From Leptofilum sp041748655 (lineage in GTDB: Bacteria > Chloroflexota > Anaerolineae > Promineifilales > Promineifilaceae): a DNA stretch of 64,000 bases. The notes under the pieces are model-generated. The model was not told the DNA's origin and made no database searches. It saw nothing but the letters and a program-made list of their open reading frames with translations. The position numbers were made by a program, and so were the translations under genes. Position 1 is the first letter of the stretch; every line of letters begins with the position of its first letter. The DNA is taken from NCBI GenBank assembly GCA_041748655.1, contig JBGTCV010000099.1:1-64000 (forward strand). The letters run 5' to 3'. Positions 50,860 to 58,692 of this stretch are shown here, in pieces.

Positions 50860-52116
50860 ATGAGCAATCTAATCGAACAAGCCTACGCCCTGGCCAAAGA
50901 ACGGTACGCTGCGCTCGGCGTAGACACCGAAGCCGCGCTGCAAAAATTGGCCCAAATCCCCATCAGCCTGCACTGTTGGCAGGGGGATGATGTCGCTGGC
51001 TTTGAAGACCCGGACCGTGGGCTGAGCGGCGGCATTATGACGACGGGCAACTACCCCGGCAAGGCGCGCAGCGCCGATGAACTGCGCCAGGACCTCGACA
51101 AAGCGTACAGCCTCATCCCCGGCACGCACCGGCTAAACCTGCACGCCATTTACCTGGAAGCCGACCAAAAAGTGCCGCGCAACGAAATCCAGCCCAACCA
51201 TTTCGCTGGCTGGGTCGATTGGGCCAAAGCCAACAACCACGGTCTGGACTTCAACCCCACCTGCTTCTCCCACCCGTTGGCCGACGACGGCTTCACCCTG
51301 GCCCACCCCGACGCGGGCATCCGCCAGTTCTGGATTGAGCACTGCATGGCCAGCCGCGAAATTGGGGCTTATTTTGGGCAGGAATTGGGGAGGACGGCCG
51401 TTACCAACATCTGGATTCCCGATGGCTACAAAGACACCCCGGTTGACCGCCTCGCCCCGCGCCAGCGGCTGCAAGACGCCCTGGACAAGGTCTTCGCCAA
51501 GCCGCTGGATCCCGCCCACAACCTGGACGCCGTCGAATGCAAACTGTTTGGCATCGGCTCAGAGAGCTACGTCGTGGGGTCGCACGAATTTTACCTGGGG
51601 TACGCTAGCTCCCGGCAAAAGCTGCTCTGTCTCGATGCGGGTCATTTTCATCCCACTGAAACCATCGCCGACAAAATTTCCTCCGTGCTGTTGTACGTGC
51701 CGGAGCTGCTGCTGCACGTTAGCCGGGGGGTGCGCTGGGACAGCGACCATGTCGTCACCCTCACCGACGAGCTGCAAGCGATCATGCAGGAGCTGGTGCG
51801 CGGCCGTTTCCTGGACCGCACCCACATCGGCCTGGACTTCTTCGACGCCAGCATCAACCGCGTGGCCGCCTGGACCATCGGCACGCGCAATGCCCTACGC
51901 GCCCTGCTCATGGCCCTGCTGGAGCCCATCAAGCAGCTGCGTACCCTGGAAGCGGCAGGCGACCTCACCGCCCGGCTGGCCTTGCTGGAAGAGCTCAAAG
52001 GGCTGCCGTTTGGCGCAGTCTGGGACCACTATTGCCAGCAGCAAAATGTGCCGATAGGCTACGCGTTCATGGATGAAATTCGGAGCTACGAGGAAAAAGT
52101 GTTGGCAAACCGCTAA
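50860..52116 (+). CDS. rhaA: L-rhamnose isomerase
   Basis: Converts L-rhamnose to L-rhamnulose. The 418-residue protein follows E. coli RhaA almost throughout: PISLHCWQGDDVAGFEDPD, TTGNYPGKARSADELRQDL, HRLNLHAIYLEAD and GLDFNPTCFSHPLADDGFTL. CLDAGHFHPTETIADKIS and GLDFFDASINRVAAW carry the metal-binding Asp/His residues. It is thus of the enteric type and not the shorter RhaI type. A 78-codon upstream extension of the frame overlaps rhaM in another frame and is rejected. GACAGGAAG precedes the start. Confidence 0.96.
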   Translation: MSNLIEQAYALAKERYAALGVDTEAALQKLAQIPISLHCWQGDDVAGFEDPDRGLSGGIMTTGNYPGKARSADELRQDLDKAYSLIPGTHRLNLHAIYLEADQKVPRNEIQPNHFAGWVDWAKANNHGLDFNPTCFSHPLADDGFTLAHPDAGIRQFWIEHCMASREIGAYFGQELGRTAVTNIWIPDGYKDTPVDRLAPRQRLQDALDKVFAKPLDPAHNLDAVECKLFGIGSESYVVGSHEFYLGYASSRQKLLCLDAGHFHPTETIADKISSVLLYVPELLLHVSRGVRWDSDHVVTLTDELQAIMQELVRGRFLDRTHIGLDFFDASINRVAAWTIGTRNALRALLMALLEPIKQLRTLEAAGDLTARLALLEELKGLPFGAVWDHYCQQQNVPIGYAFMDEIRSYEEKVLANR

Positions 52117-52117
52117 A

Positions 52118-52531
52118 CTAGCGAGCGGCAAAAGGGTTCACGATGGTTAGCTGCTCATCAATGACGAGACCATCTTGCATATCTTCAGAGTACAGAACCG
52201 TTGAATGGGTTGCTAAAGCCGCAGCGACAATCATACTGTCGAAATAGGACAGGCTATAGTGGGAGCGTAAAGCAGATGCAGACAGGAGAATATCCCGTGA
52301 CACATCAATAACGAGATTTTCTGCGTAAGCGTTTTCGATAAATTTTGCGACCTGTAATTCATCAAAATCACCTTTTCGCAAAAGGTTGGCAGCAACTTCA
52401 ATGATAACCTGGCTGCTCATAGCAATTTGGGACTGATTATCAAGAAGTAGCTTTCGAGAAACGGTAGATTTATCTTGGCCTTGATGCGCAAGAAATGCAT
52501 ATAGCCAAATATTTGAGTCCAGAAAAACCAT
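52118..52531 (-). CDS. PIN-domain toxin (VapC-like RNase)
   Basis: A 137-residue protein. MVFLDSNIWLYAF gives the first PIN aspartate, SSQVIIEVAANLLRK the second acidic residue (Glu), and HYSLSYFDSMIVAAALATH the third. VLYSEDMQDGLVID carries the fourth. All four acidic positions for the metal-dependent RNase site are present. It starts one base after the stop of the antitoxin-like gene, so they form an operon. The pair sits against the direction of the rhamnose genes, between rhaA and rhaB, and its stop lies two bases from the rhaA stop. Confidence 0.85.
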   Translation of the reverse strand: MVFLDSNIWLYAFLAHQGQDKSTVSRKLLLDNQSQIAMSSQVIIEVAANLLRKGDFDELQVAKFIENAYAENLVIDVSRDILLSASALRSHYSLSYFDSMIVAAALATHSTVLYSEDMQDGLVIDEQLTIVNPFAAR

Positions 52532-52532
52532 G

Positions 52533-52820
52533 TTAATCAAATCTTTTCCCGGTGTAAATTTCTTCGCGGGTCAGGGGCTTAAATTCTTTGATTTGTAAGG
52601 GATATTTAATTAAATAATCAATGATTGACTCGTAACCAAGCGCAGCCATTTCTTGGAGAATGTCTCTTTTTTCAACATATTCTTGTCTGGTTAGTTCATC
52701 AGTGCGGACAATTACTTCAACAGGTGAACCACTTCTGATATTGGCTAGCTCTTTTTGTTGTTCGTTGGAAAACTCAATTTTCCCATCAACAATATGAGCG
52801 TCTAGTCTGATTTCTAACAT
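52533..52820 (-). CDS. Probable antitoxin of PIN toxin
   Basis: A 95-residue protein. The N-terminus MLEIRLDAHIVDGKIEFS with VEVIVRTDEL resembles AbrB-like or other beta-strand antitoxin starts. A charged helical middle follows, and the C-terminus (IKEFKPLTREEIYTGKRFD) could be the toxin-binding tail. I cannot name a family with certainty; the role is inferred from the gene order and one-base spacing to the PIN gene. Codon use is richer in A+T than the rhamnose genes around it, which suggests that the pair was acquired separately. Confidence 0.65.
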   Translation of the reverse strand: MLEIRLDAHIVDGKIEFSNEQQKELANIRSGSPVEVIVRTDELTRQEYVEKRDILQEMAALGYESIIDYLIKYPLQIKEFKPLTREEIYTGKRFD

Positions 52821-52879
52821 AAACCATCTCCTGTTTTAGTGGGATGCTACATCTCAAAACATTATAGCATAGGTTTTAT

Positions 52880-54322
52880 ATGGCAAAGCAAACGGTTTTA
52901 GCGGTGGATTTAGGGGCTGAATCGGGGCGGGTGATGGCGGTGGGGTTTAACGGCCGTTCCCTCCACCTCCAGGAACTGCACCGCTTCCCCAACACCACCG
53001 TCACCCTCAACGGCACGCTGCACTGGAACTTTTTGCGGCTCTGGGACGACATCCAGATGGGCATTGCCAAAGGCCGGGCGCTCAACCCGGCCAGCATTGG
53101 CGTAGATACCTGGGGCGTCGATTTTGGCCTGCTGGACAGCCAGGGGAGTTTGATTGGCAATCCGGTGCATTATCGGGACGGCCGTACCCACAATATGATG
53201 CAAACGGCCTTCACCAAAATACCCCAGGCCGACATCTTCGCCCAAACCGGCATCCAGTTTATGCCCATCAACACGCTTTATCAGCTGCTCAGCCTGGTTG
53301 AATCCGGCTCGCCCCAGCTGCAAATCGCCAACACCTTTCTCACCGCCCCCGACCTGCTCAACTACTGGCTGACCGGTGCAAAGGTGTGCGAATTCAGCAA
53401 CGCCACCACCACCCAGCTGTTCAACCCCACCACCGGCACCTGGGCCACCGGGCTGATGGGCAAACTGGGCATCCCCAGCCACATCTTTCCCGAACTAGTG
53501 CCGCCAGGCACCCGGCTGGGCAGCTACGACGGCATCCCCGTCATCGCCCCCGCCTGCCACGACACGGGCAGCGCCGTGGCGGCTGTTCCTTCCCAAAATT
53601 CAGATTTTGCCTACATCAGCAGCGGCACCTGGAGTTTGGTGGGGCTGGAAGTAGACCAGCCGATCCTCACGCCCGAGGCGCTGGCGGCCAACGTCACCAA
53701 CGAGGGGGGCGTTTACGGCACTTACCGTCTGCTGAAAAACGTGATGGGTCTGTGGATTTTGCAGCAGTGCCGCGCCACCTGGGCGGCGGCGGGCCAAATG
53801 TTCAGCTATGCCGAACTGGTACAGTTGGCAGCGCAGGCGGAACCGCTCACGGCCGTTTTCAACCCCAACGATCCCCTCTTCTTGCAGCCGGGCGACCACC
53901 CACAGCATATCCGTGACCTTTGCCGCCAAACCAACCAACCTGTCCCAGAGACCATTGGGGCTGTGGTACGCTGCGTGCTGGAGAGTCTGGCGCTGGCCTA
54001 TCGCGGTGTGTTGGAATTAGTACAAAAAGTGTCCAGCCAACCCGTCTCCATCCTGCACATCGTCGGCGGCGGCAGCCAAAACGGGCTGCTCAACCAGCTA
54101 ACGGCCAACGCCACCGGACTGCCGGTCGTCACCGGCCCCGTTGAGGCGACCGTCATGGGCAATGCCCTGGTACAATTCATTACCCTGGGCGAAATTGCCG
54201 ATTTACAGCAAGCCCGCGATGTTGTGGCCGGCATGGCTGAACTGCAAACTTATTTACCGAAAGAGACGGCCGTTTGGGGCAACGCATACGGCCGTTACCA
54301 AAAACTAAAAGAATCTGCGTAA
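52880..54322 (+). CDS. rhaB: Rhamnulokinase (FGGY family)
   Basis: Phosphorylates L-rhamnulose at C1. It has 480 residues, near the E. coli length. TVLAVDLGAESGRVMAVGF is the N-terminal phosphate motif; GRSLHLQELHRFPN and VDTWGVDFGLLDSQGSL are RhaB-type rather than xylulokinase-type. YISSGTWSLVGLEVDQPIL and NVMGLWILQQCRATWA follow. HIVGGGSQNGLLNQLTANAT is the adenosine site of the second FGGY domain. It begins 59 bases after the antitoxin start in the opposite direction, with a possible -10 TATAGCAT in front, so it may have its own promoter. Confidence 0.95.
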   Translation: MAKQTVLAVDLGAESGRVMAVGFNGRSLHLQELHRFPNTTVTLNGTLHWNFLRLWDDIQMGIAKGRALNPASIGVDTWGVDFGLLDSQGSLIGNPVHYRDGRTHNMMQTAFTKIPQADIFAQTGIQFMPINTLYQLLSLVESGSPQLQIANTFLTAPDLLNYWLTGAKVCEFSNATTTQLFNPTTGTWATGLMGKLGIPSHIFPELVPPGTRLGSYDGIPVIAPACHDTGSAVAAVPSQNSDFAYISSGTWSLVGLEVDQPILTPEALAANVTNEGGVYGTYRLLKNVMGLWILQQCRATWAAAGQMFSYAELVQLAAQAEPLTAVFNPNDPLFLQPGDHPQHIRDLCRQTNQPVPETIGAVVRCVLESLALAYRGVLELVQKVSSQPVSILHIVGGGSQNGLLNQLTANATGLPVVTGPVEATVMGNALVQFITLGEIADLQQARDVVAGMAELQTYLPKETAVWGNAYGRYQKLKESA

Positions 54323-54346
54323 TCTGCGTAATCTGCGGATAAAAAA

Positions 54347-55633
54347 ATGAACTTCCAACTCTTACACCCTCGCGACCAGCTCGTCGCCATTATGAATCGC
54401 ATTTACCACCACGGCATGACCACCCTCAGCGGCGGCAACCTCTCCATCAAGGACGACAACGGCGACATCTGGATCACCCCCTCCGGCATCGACAAGGGCA
54501 ACCTGACGCCGCACGACATCATGTGCCTCAAACCCGATGGCACCGTGGCCGGGCCGCATAAGCCCTCCTCTGAACTGCCGTTCCACCGCGCCATTTACCA
54601 GCTGCGGCCCGATCTCAGCGCCATTGTCCACGCCCACCCGCCCGCGCTGGTCGCCTTCAGCATCGTGCGCCAGGTGCCAGACACCCGCATCATTCCCCAG
54701 GCCAACCGGCTGTGCGGCCCGGTGGGCTACGCCCCCTACGCTCTGCCCGGCAGTGAAAAGCTGGGCGAAAGCATCGCCAACACCTTCGCCGAAGGGTACA
54801 ACATCGTCATTCTGGAAAATCACGGCATGGCCGCCGCCGGAGCCACGCTGCTAGACGCCTTCCACAGGCTGGAAACGCTCGACTTTTGCGCCCGCACCCT
54901 CATCCGTGCCAGAGCGTTGGGGGAAGTGAAAACCCTGGCCGAACCCACGCTCAACCTGTTCGACCACCGCCACAACCTGCTGCCCGAATTTGTACCGACC
55001 GCCCACAGCAGCCGCGAGCGGGAACTGCGCCAGCAGCTTGCCGAAATTACGGCCCGCGCCTACGATCGCCACCTGATGACCAGCACCGAAGGCGTCGTCT
55101 CGGCGCGGCTGGATGAGGCCAGCTTCCTCATCACCCCCACCGGGCAAGACCGCCGCACGTTAGCCCTGGAGGATATGGTGCTGATTCGCAGCGGTGTGCG
55201 CGAGGCGGGCAAGCTGCCCAGCCGGGCCGTGCGGCTGCACGAAGCGATTTATGCCCGCAATCCCGACGTCAACTGCATCATGTCGGCCCAAAGCCCCAAT
55301 GCCACCGCCTACGCCATCACCGCCACCCATTTTGATTCACGCACCATCCCGGAAAGCTTTATTTTGCTGCGGGATGTGCCGCTGGTGCCGTTCAAAACGC
55401 TCTACACCCAGCCAGAAACGGTGGCGCAAATGGTGTCGCTGCGTCGTCCGGTGCTGCTGGTGCAAAACGACTGCGTCCTCACGGTGGGCAGCGACATTTT
55501 GAGCGCCTTTGATCGGCTAGAAGTAGCTGAATTTAGCGCCAAATCGTTGATAGATACGGCCGTTCTCGGCCAGCTTGTACCCATCGGCGACGCCGAAATT
55601 GCCGATTTGGAAAAAGCGTTTGGACTGGTTTAG
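54347..55633 (+). CDS. Double class II aldolase-family protein with degenerate second half
   Basis: A 428-residue protein made of two class II aldolase/adducin domains. The first (about 1-205) has all expected features: GGNLS, SSELPFHRAIY with the catalytic Glu, VHAHPPALVAF with the HXH zinc pair, and ENHG with the third His. The second (about 225-428) keeps the fold (TSTEGVVSARLDEASFLITP) but has SAQSPNATA in place of HAHPP and QNDCVLTVG in place of the NHG motif, so it should not bind metal. It may aid the stability or regulation of the active half. Substrate: possibly rhamnulose- or fuculose-type phosphate, beside the fused aldolase further down. Confidence 0.82.
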   Translation: MNFQLLHPRDQLVAIMNRIYHHGMTTLSGGNLSIKDDNGDIWITPSGIDKGNLTPHDIMCLKPDGTVAGPHKPSSELPFHRAIYQLRPDLSAIVHAHPPALVAFSIVRQVPDTRIIPQANRLCGPVGYAPYALPGSEKLGESIANTFAEGYNIVILENHGMAAAGATLLDAFHRLETLDFCARTLIRARALGEVKTLAEPTLNLFDHRHNLLPEFVPTAHSSRERELRQQLAEITARAYDRHLMTSTEGVVSARLDEASFLITPTGQDRRTLALEDMVLIRSGVREAGKLPSRAVRLHEAIYARNPDVNCIMSAQSPNATAYAITATHFDSRTIPESFILLRDVPLVPFKTLYTQPETVAQMVSLRRPVLLVQNDCVLTVGSDILSAFDRLEVAEFSAKSLIDTAVLGQLVPIGDAEIADLEKAFGLV

Positions 55634-55639
55634 GGAGTT

Positions 55640-56410
55640 ATGAATTTAGCCAACAGAGAATCACCTAAAGGCAAGCGCGTCTCCCTCTTTGTCACCTGCA
55701 TGGTCGATATGCTCTCGCCCCAAACCGGACTTTCCGTGGTGGACGTGCTGGCGCATCTCGGCGTGACGGTCGATTTTCCCGCCGGGCAAACCTGCTGCGG
55801 CCAGCCCGCCTTCAATGCAGGCTACCGCCACGAAGCGCGGCAGGTGGCCCGCCATTTCCTCGACACCTTCCGCCAGGCCGAGGTCATCGTCACCCCGTCC
55901 GGCTCCTGCGCGGCGATGGTGCGCCACGAATACCCGCGTCTCTTCGCCCACGATCCGGCCCTGCAAGCCGAGGCTCAGCGGCTGGCCAGCCTCACCTGGG
56001 AGTTTAGCGAATTTATCGTGGAGGGATTGGGCATTTCTGATTTGCAGGCGCGGCTGCCGCAGCCGCAAACGGCCGTTTGCCACCACGCCTGCCACGGACT
56101 CCGCCTGCTTGGTCTGAAGCACGCCGCCGAAACACTGCTGGACCACACGGAAAATCTCACGGTGCAGCCGTGGGACAACAGCGAAATTTGCTGCGGCTTT
56201 GGTGGCCTGTTCAGCGTCAAAATGGCCGACGTGAGCGGAGCGATGCTGCAAAAGAAGCTGGCCCACATCGCCGACAGCGGCGCAGATTGCATCGTCACCG
56301 GCGACATTAGCTGCCTGATGCATATGAACGGCGGGCTGGAGAAACAGGGGAAACGGCCGTCCGTGCGCCACATCGCCGACGTTTTGGCTGACGGTATTCG
56401 CAAGAAATAA
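55640..56410 (+). CDS. lutA: Lactate utilization protein A (LutA)
   Basis: Subunit of the LutABC L-lactate dehydrogenase that oxidises lactate to pyruvate. The 256-residue protein has FVTCMVDMLSPQTGLSVVDV, then TCCGQPAFNAGYRHEA, and in the second half CHHACHGLRLLGL with EICCGFGGLFSVKMADVS. These are the two CCG repeats that bind iron-sulfur clusters. It begins six bases after the aldolase stop. L-lactaldehyde oxidation in rhamnose breakdown yields lactate, which gives a clear reason for Lut genes in this operon. Confidence 0.92.
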   Translation: MNLANRESPKGKRVSLFVTCMVDMLSPQTGLSVVDVLAHLGVTVDFPAGQTCCGQPAFNAGYRHEARQVARHFLDTFRQAEVIVTPSGSCAAMVRHEYPRLFAHDPALQAEAQRLASLTWEFSEFIVEGLGISDLQARLPQPQTAVCHHACHGLRLLGLKHAAETLLDHTENLTVQPWDNSEICCGFGGLFSVKMADVSGAMLQKKLAHIADSGADCIVTGDISCLMHMNGGLEKQGKRPSVRHIADVLADGIRKK

Positions 56411-56518
56411 CCCTCGTTCCACGCTCTGCGTGGAATGAAGATTGCGACGCTCCGCGTCGAACGGAACGCAGAGCGTTCCACTAAACATTCCCACGTAGAA
56501 CGTGGGAACGAGAAAGTA
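56410..56518. repeat. Palindromic repeats (CGTTCCACGCTCTGCGTGGAAT / TTCCCACGTAGAACGTGGGAACG)
   Basis: Three hairpins in a row lie between lutA and lutB: TTCCACGC-TCT-GCGTGGAA, CGACGC-TCC-GCGTCG, and GTTCCCACGT... facing ACGTGGGAAC. Related palindromes with a CCCACGCTCCGCGTGGG core are found dispersed in many environmental genomes. Confidence 0.85.
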
Positions 56519-56521
56519 ACC

Positions 56522-57922
56522 ATGAAAGTTCAGTCGAACAACTTCATCCCGGCGGCACAGATTGCCCTGAACGACCCAGATTTGCAAACGGCCGTTTCCA
56601 CCGGAACCCATGCCGCCTTCACCAAGCGGCAGGTGGCCATGTTTGCCTATGGCGAAGCACACGGCCAGGCGATGCGCCAGCAGGCGGCGGCCATCAAGCG
56701 GCACTCCCTCAACCATTTGCCCGATTTGCTAGAGCAGGCCGAAGCCAACATGCAGGCCAACGGCATCCAGGTACTGTGGGCCGTGGACGCCGCCGAAGCC
56801 AACCGGCACGTGCTGGAAATTGCTCAACGGCACAACGTGCGCTCAGCGGTAAAAGGCAAGAGCATGATGACCGAAGAAACCGGCCTGAACCACGCCCTGG
56901 AAGCCGCCGATATCGACGTGCTGGAGACCGATTTGGGCGAATATATCGTGCAGCTTGGCGAAGAAACGCCCAGCCACATCGTGGCCCCCATCGTGCATAA
57001 AACCAAAGAAAGCATTCGGGACCTGCTCATCGAAAAAGCCAACATGCCGCCCACGGATGATACGAATGAGATGACCCTCTTTGCCCGTGAGCTGCTGCGC
57101 CAAAAATTTTTGGCCGCCGACATGGGCATCTCTGGCGGCAACTTTGTTTTGGCTGAGACTGGCTCGATTTGCCTGGTTTCCAACGAGGGCAACATTCGCC
57201 TGGTGACCAGCCTGCCCCGGGTACACGTGGCGCTGGTGGGCATCGAGAAAATCGTGGCCACCGTGACCGATTACGCCACGCTGACCCAGGTGCTGCCGCG
57301 CAGTGCCACCGGCCAGGCGATGACGGTGTATACGCACATGGTCAACGGGCCGCGCCAGCCCGGCGAAACCGATGGCCCGGAGCATGTCTACGTGATTTTG
57401 GTGGATAACGGCCGTTCCAAAATCTACACCTCCACCTACTGCGAAGCCCTCGCCTGCATCCGCTGCGGGGCGTGCCTGAACGGCTGCCCGGTCTACCAGG
57501 TGACGGGTGGCCACGCCTACGGCTGGGTCTACCCCGGCCCGATTGGTGCAGTGATCACCCCGCTGCTGACCGGATTGGAAAACGCCAGCCCGCTGCCCCA
57601 TGCCAGCACCCTCTGCGGCATGTGCCAGGAAGTCTGCCCGGTAAAGATCGACATCCCCCGGATGCTGCTCGACCTGCGCCACGAGCTGGTGCAGCGCGGC
57701 CACAGCGACGCCATCTGGAACGTGGGGATGAAGGCATGGGCCTTTGGCAACGTCTCGCCCCGGCGCTTTATCTTTGGCAGCAAGGTGGCAGCCAGGGGAA
57801 TGAATCTGCTGAAGCCCAAAACGCTGCCGGGGCCGCTGGGCGGCTGGACGAAATATCGCAGCACACCCAAATTTGCGCCGAAATCGTTCCACCAGCTGTG
57901 GCAGGAGCGAAAAGATAAGTAA
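56522..57922 (+). CDS. lutB: Lactate utilization protein B (LutB, iron-sulfur)
   Basis: A 466-residue iron-sulfur subunit of LutABC. An N-terminal LUD domain (about 65-295, containing SMMTEETGLNHALEAADIDV and GGNFVLAETGSICLVSNEGN) is followed by two 4Fe-4S motifs, CIRCGACLNGCPVYQ and CGMCQEVCPVKIDIP. A C-terminal LutB part with FAPKSFHQLW ends it. I use ATG 56522; the frame extends 29 codons upstream through the palindromic repeat, which is not credible coding. lutC follows after about 70 bases of repeat. Confidence 0.93.
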   Translation: MKVQSNNFIPAAQIALNDPDLQTAVSTGTHAAFTKRQVAMFAYGEAHGQAMRQQAAAIKRHSLNHLPDLLEQAEANMQANGIQVLWAVDAAEANRHVLEIAQRHNVRSAVKGKSMMTEETGLNHALEAADIDVLETDLGEYIVQLGEETPSHIVAPIVHKTKESIRDLLIEKANMPPTDDTNEMTLFARELLRQKFLAADMGISGGNFVLAETGSICLVSNEGNIRLVTSLPRVHVALVGIEKIVATVTDYATLTQVLPRSATGQAMTVYTHMVNGPRQPGETDGPEHVYVILVDNGRSKIYTSTYCEALACIRCGACLNGCPVYQVTGGHAYGWVYPGPIGAVITPLLTGLENASPLPHASTLCGMCQEVCPVKIDIPRMLLDLRHELVQRGHSDAIWNVGMKAWAFGNVSPRRFIFGSKVAARGMNLLKPKTLPGPLGGWTKYRSTPKFAPKSFHQLWQERKDK

Positions 57923-57965
57923 CCACAGATTGCGCAGATTTTTCTTCTCTCTGCGTAACTCTGTG
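57922..57965. repeat. Intergenic repeat (CCACAGATTGCGCAGATTTTT / CTCTGCGTAACTCTGTG)
   Basis: A member of the ATCTGCG/CTCTGTG word family, located between lutB and lutC. Confidence 0.6.
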
Positions 57966-57991
57966 TTCCTCTTATTTTGAAGGAGGCCAAG

Positions 57992-58651
57992 ATGAGTAGT
58001 CGTGACTTGATTTTAGGCAAATTACGCGAAGGGCAGCGGCCGTTTCCCAACGTCGCCCCACCCCGAGACCATCTGCCGATGGTGCCGCTGTCGGACACAT
58101 CGCCTGCCGGACTGTACGGCCGTTTCGTCCACGAAGCCACCAATGCCGCCTGCATCCTCCACGAAGCAGCAACCAGCGAAGCAGCGATTGCGGCAATTTT
58201 GCAGATTGTGGGGGAAGACAAAATTATTTCCAGTTGGAACCCCGAACACATTCCCCTGCCAGGTCTGGCTGAAGCGCTGGACGCAGCCAACATCCGCCGC
58301 GTGGGTCAGGATGCCAGCGTGCGCGTGGGTCTCACCGGGGTGGATGCGGCGCTGGCGGCGACGGGCAGTGTGGTGGTGATGAGTGGCAACGGCCGTCCTC
58401 GCGCCGCCTCCCTCCTGCCTCCCATTCACATCGCCGTAGCTGCCGCAAGCCAAATTGTGCCCGATTTGGAAAGCTGGTGGGCGGCCCAAAAATGGGCGGC
58501 CCAAAAAGCGGCAGGACTCGAACAAACCCGGCAGCACAGTAACATCGTCGTCATTACCGGGCCTAGCAGAACGGCCGATATTGCTATGCAGCTCGTCATG
58601 GGCATGCACGGCCCCCGCGAGCTTCATCTCGTACTTTTACCAAACCAGTAG
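57992..58651 (+). CDS. lutC: Lactate utilization protein C (LutC)
   Basis: The third LutABC component, 219 residues, with a LUD domain. SSRDLILGKLREGQRPFPNV at the start, VRVGLTGVDAALAATGSVVV with the conserved TGSVV block, and VVITGPSRTADIAMQLVMGM near the end (GPSRTADIE-like) are diagnostic. AAGGAGG lies five bases before ATG 57992. The stop codon TAG is the first part of a perfect 13-bp palindrome. Confidence 0.93.
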   Translation: MSSRDLILGKLREGQRPFPNVAPPRDHLPMVPLSDTSPAGLYGRFVHEATNAACILHEAATSEAAIAAILQIVGEDKIISSWNPEHIPLPGLAEALDAANIRRVGQDASVRVGLTGVDAALAATGSVVVMSGNGRPRAASLLPPIHIAVAAASQIVPDLESWWAAQKWAAQKAAGLEQTRQHSNIVVITGPSRTADIAMQLVMGMHGPRELHLVLLPNQ

Positions 58652-58676
58652 GGGCAGGTCTAAGACCTGCCCCTAC
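58648..58676. repeat. Perfect palindrome GTAGGGGCAGGTC-TAA-GACCTGCCCCTAC
   Basis: A 13-base-pair perfect stem with a three-base loop overlaps the lutC stop codon. It has no T-run, so it is more a dispersed repeat than a terminator. Confidence 0.85.
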
Positions 58677-58692
58677 CGCAAATGAGGAATAA

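Noticed and set aside
56843..57892. 349-codon open frame antisense to lutB
   Set aside because: Composition is Gly/His/Val-rich, as expected from the complement of a G+C-rich gene; the plus-strand frame has clear LUD and ferredoxin motifs.
58648..58676. Terminator after lutC
   Set aside because: The stem is strong but no T-run follows, and the sequence resembles a dispersed palindrome. The fused aldolase gene follows only 16 bases later.
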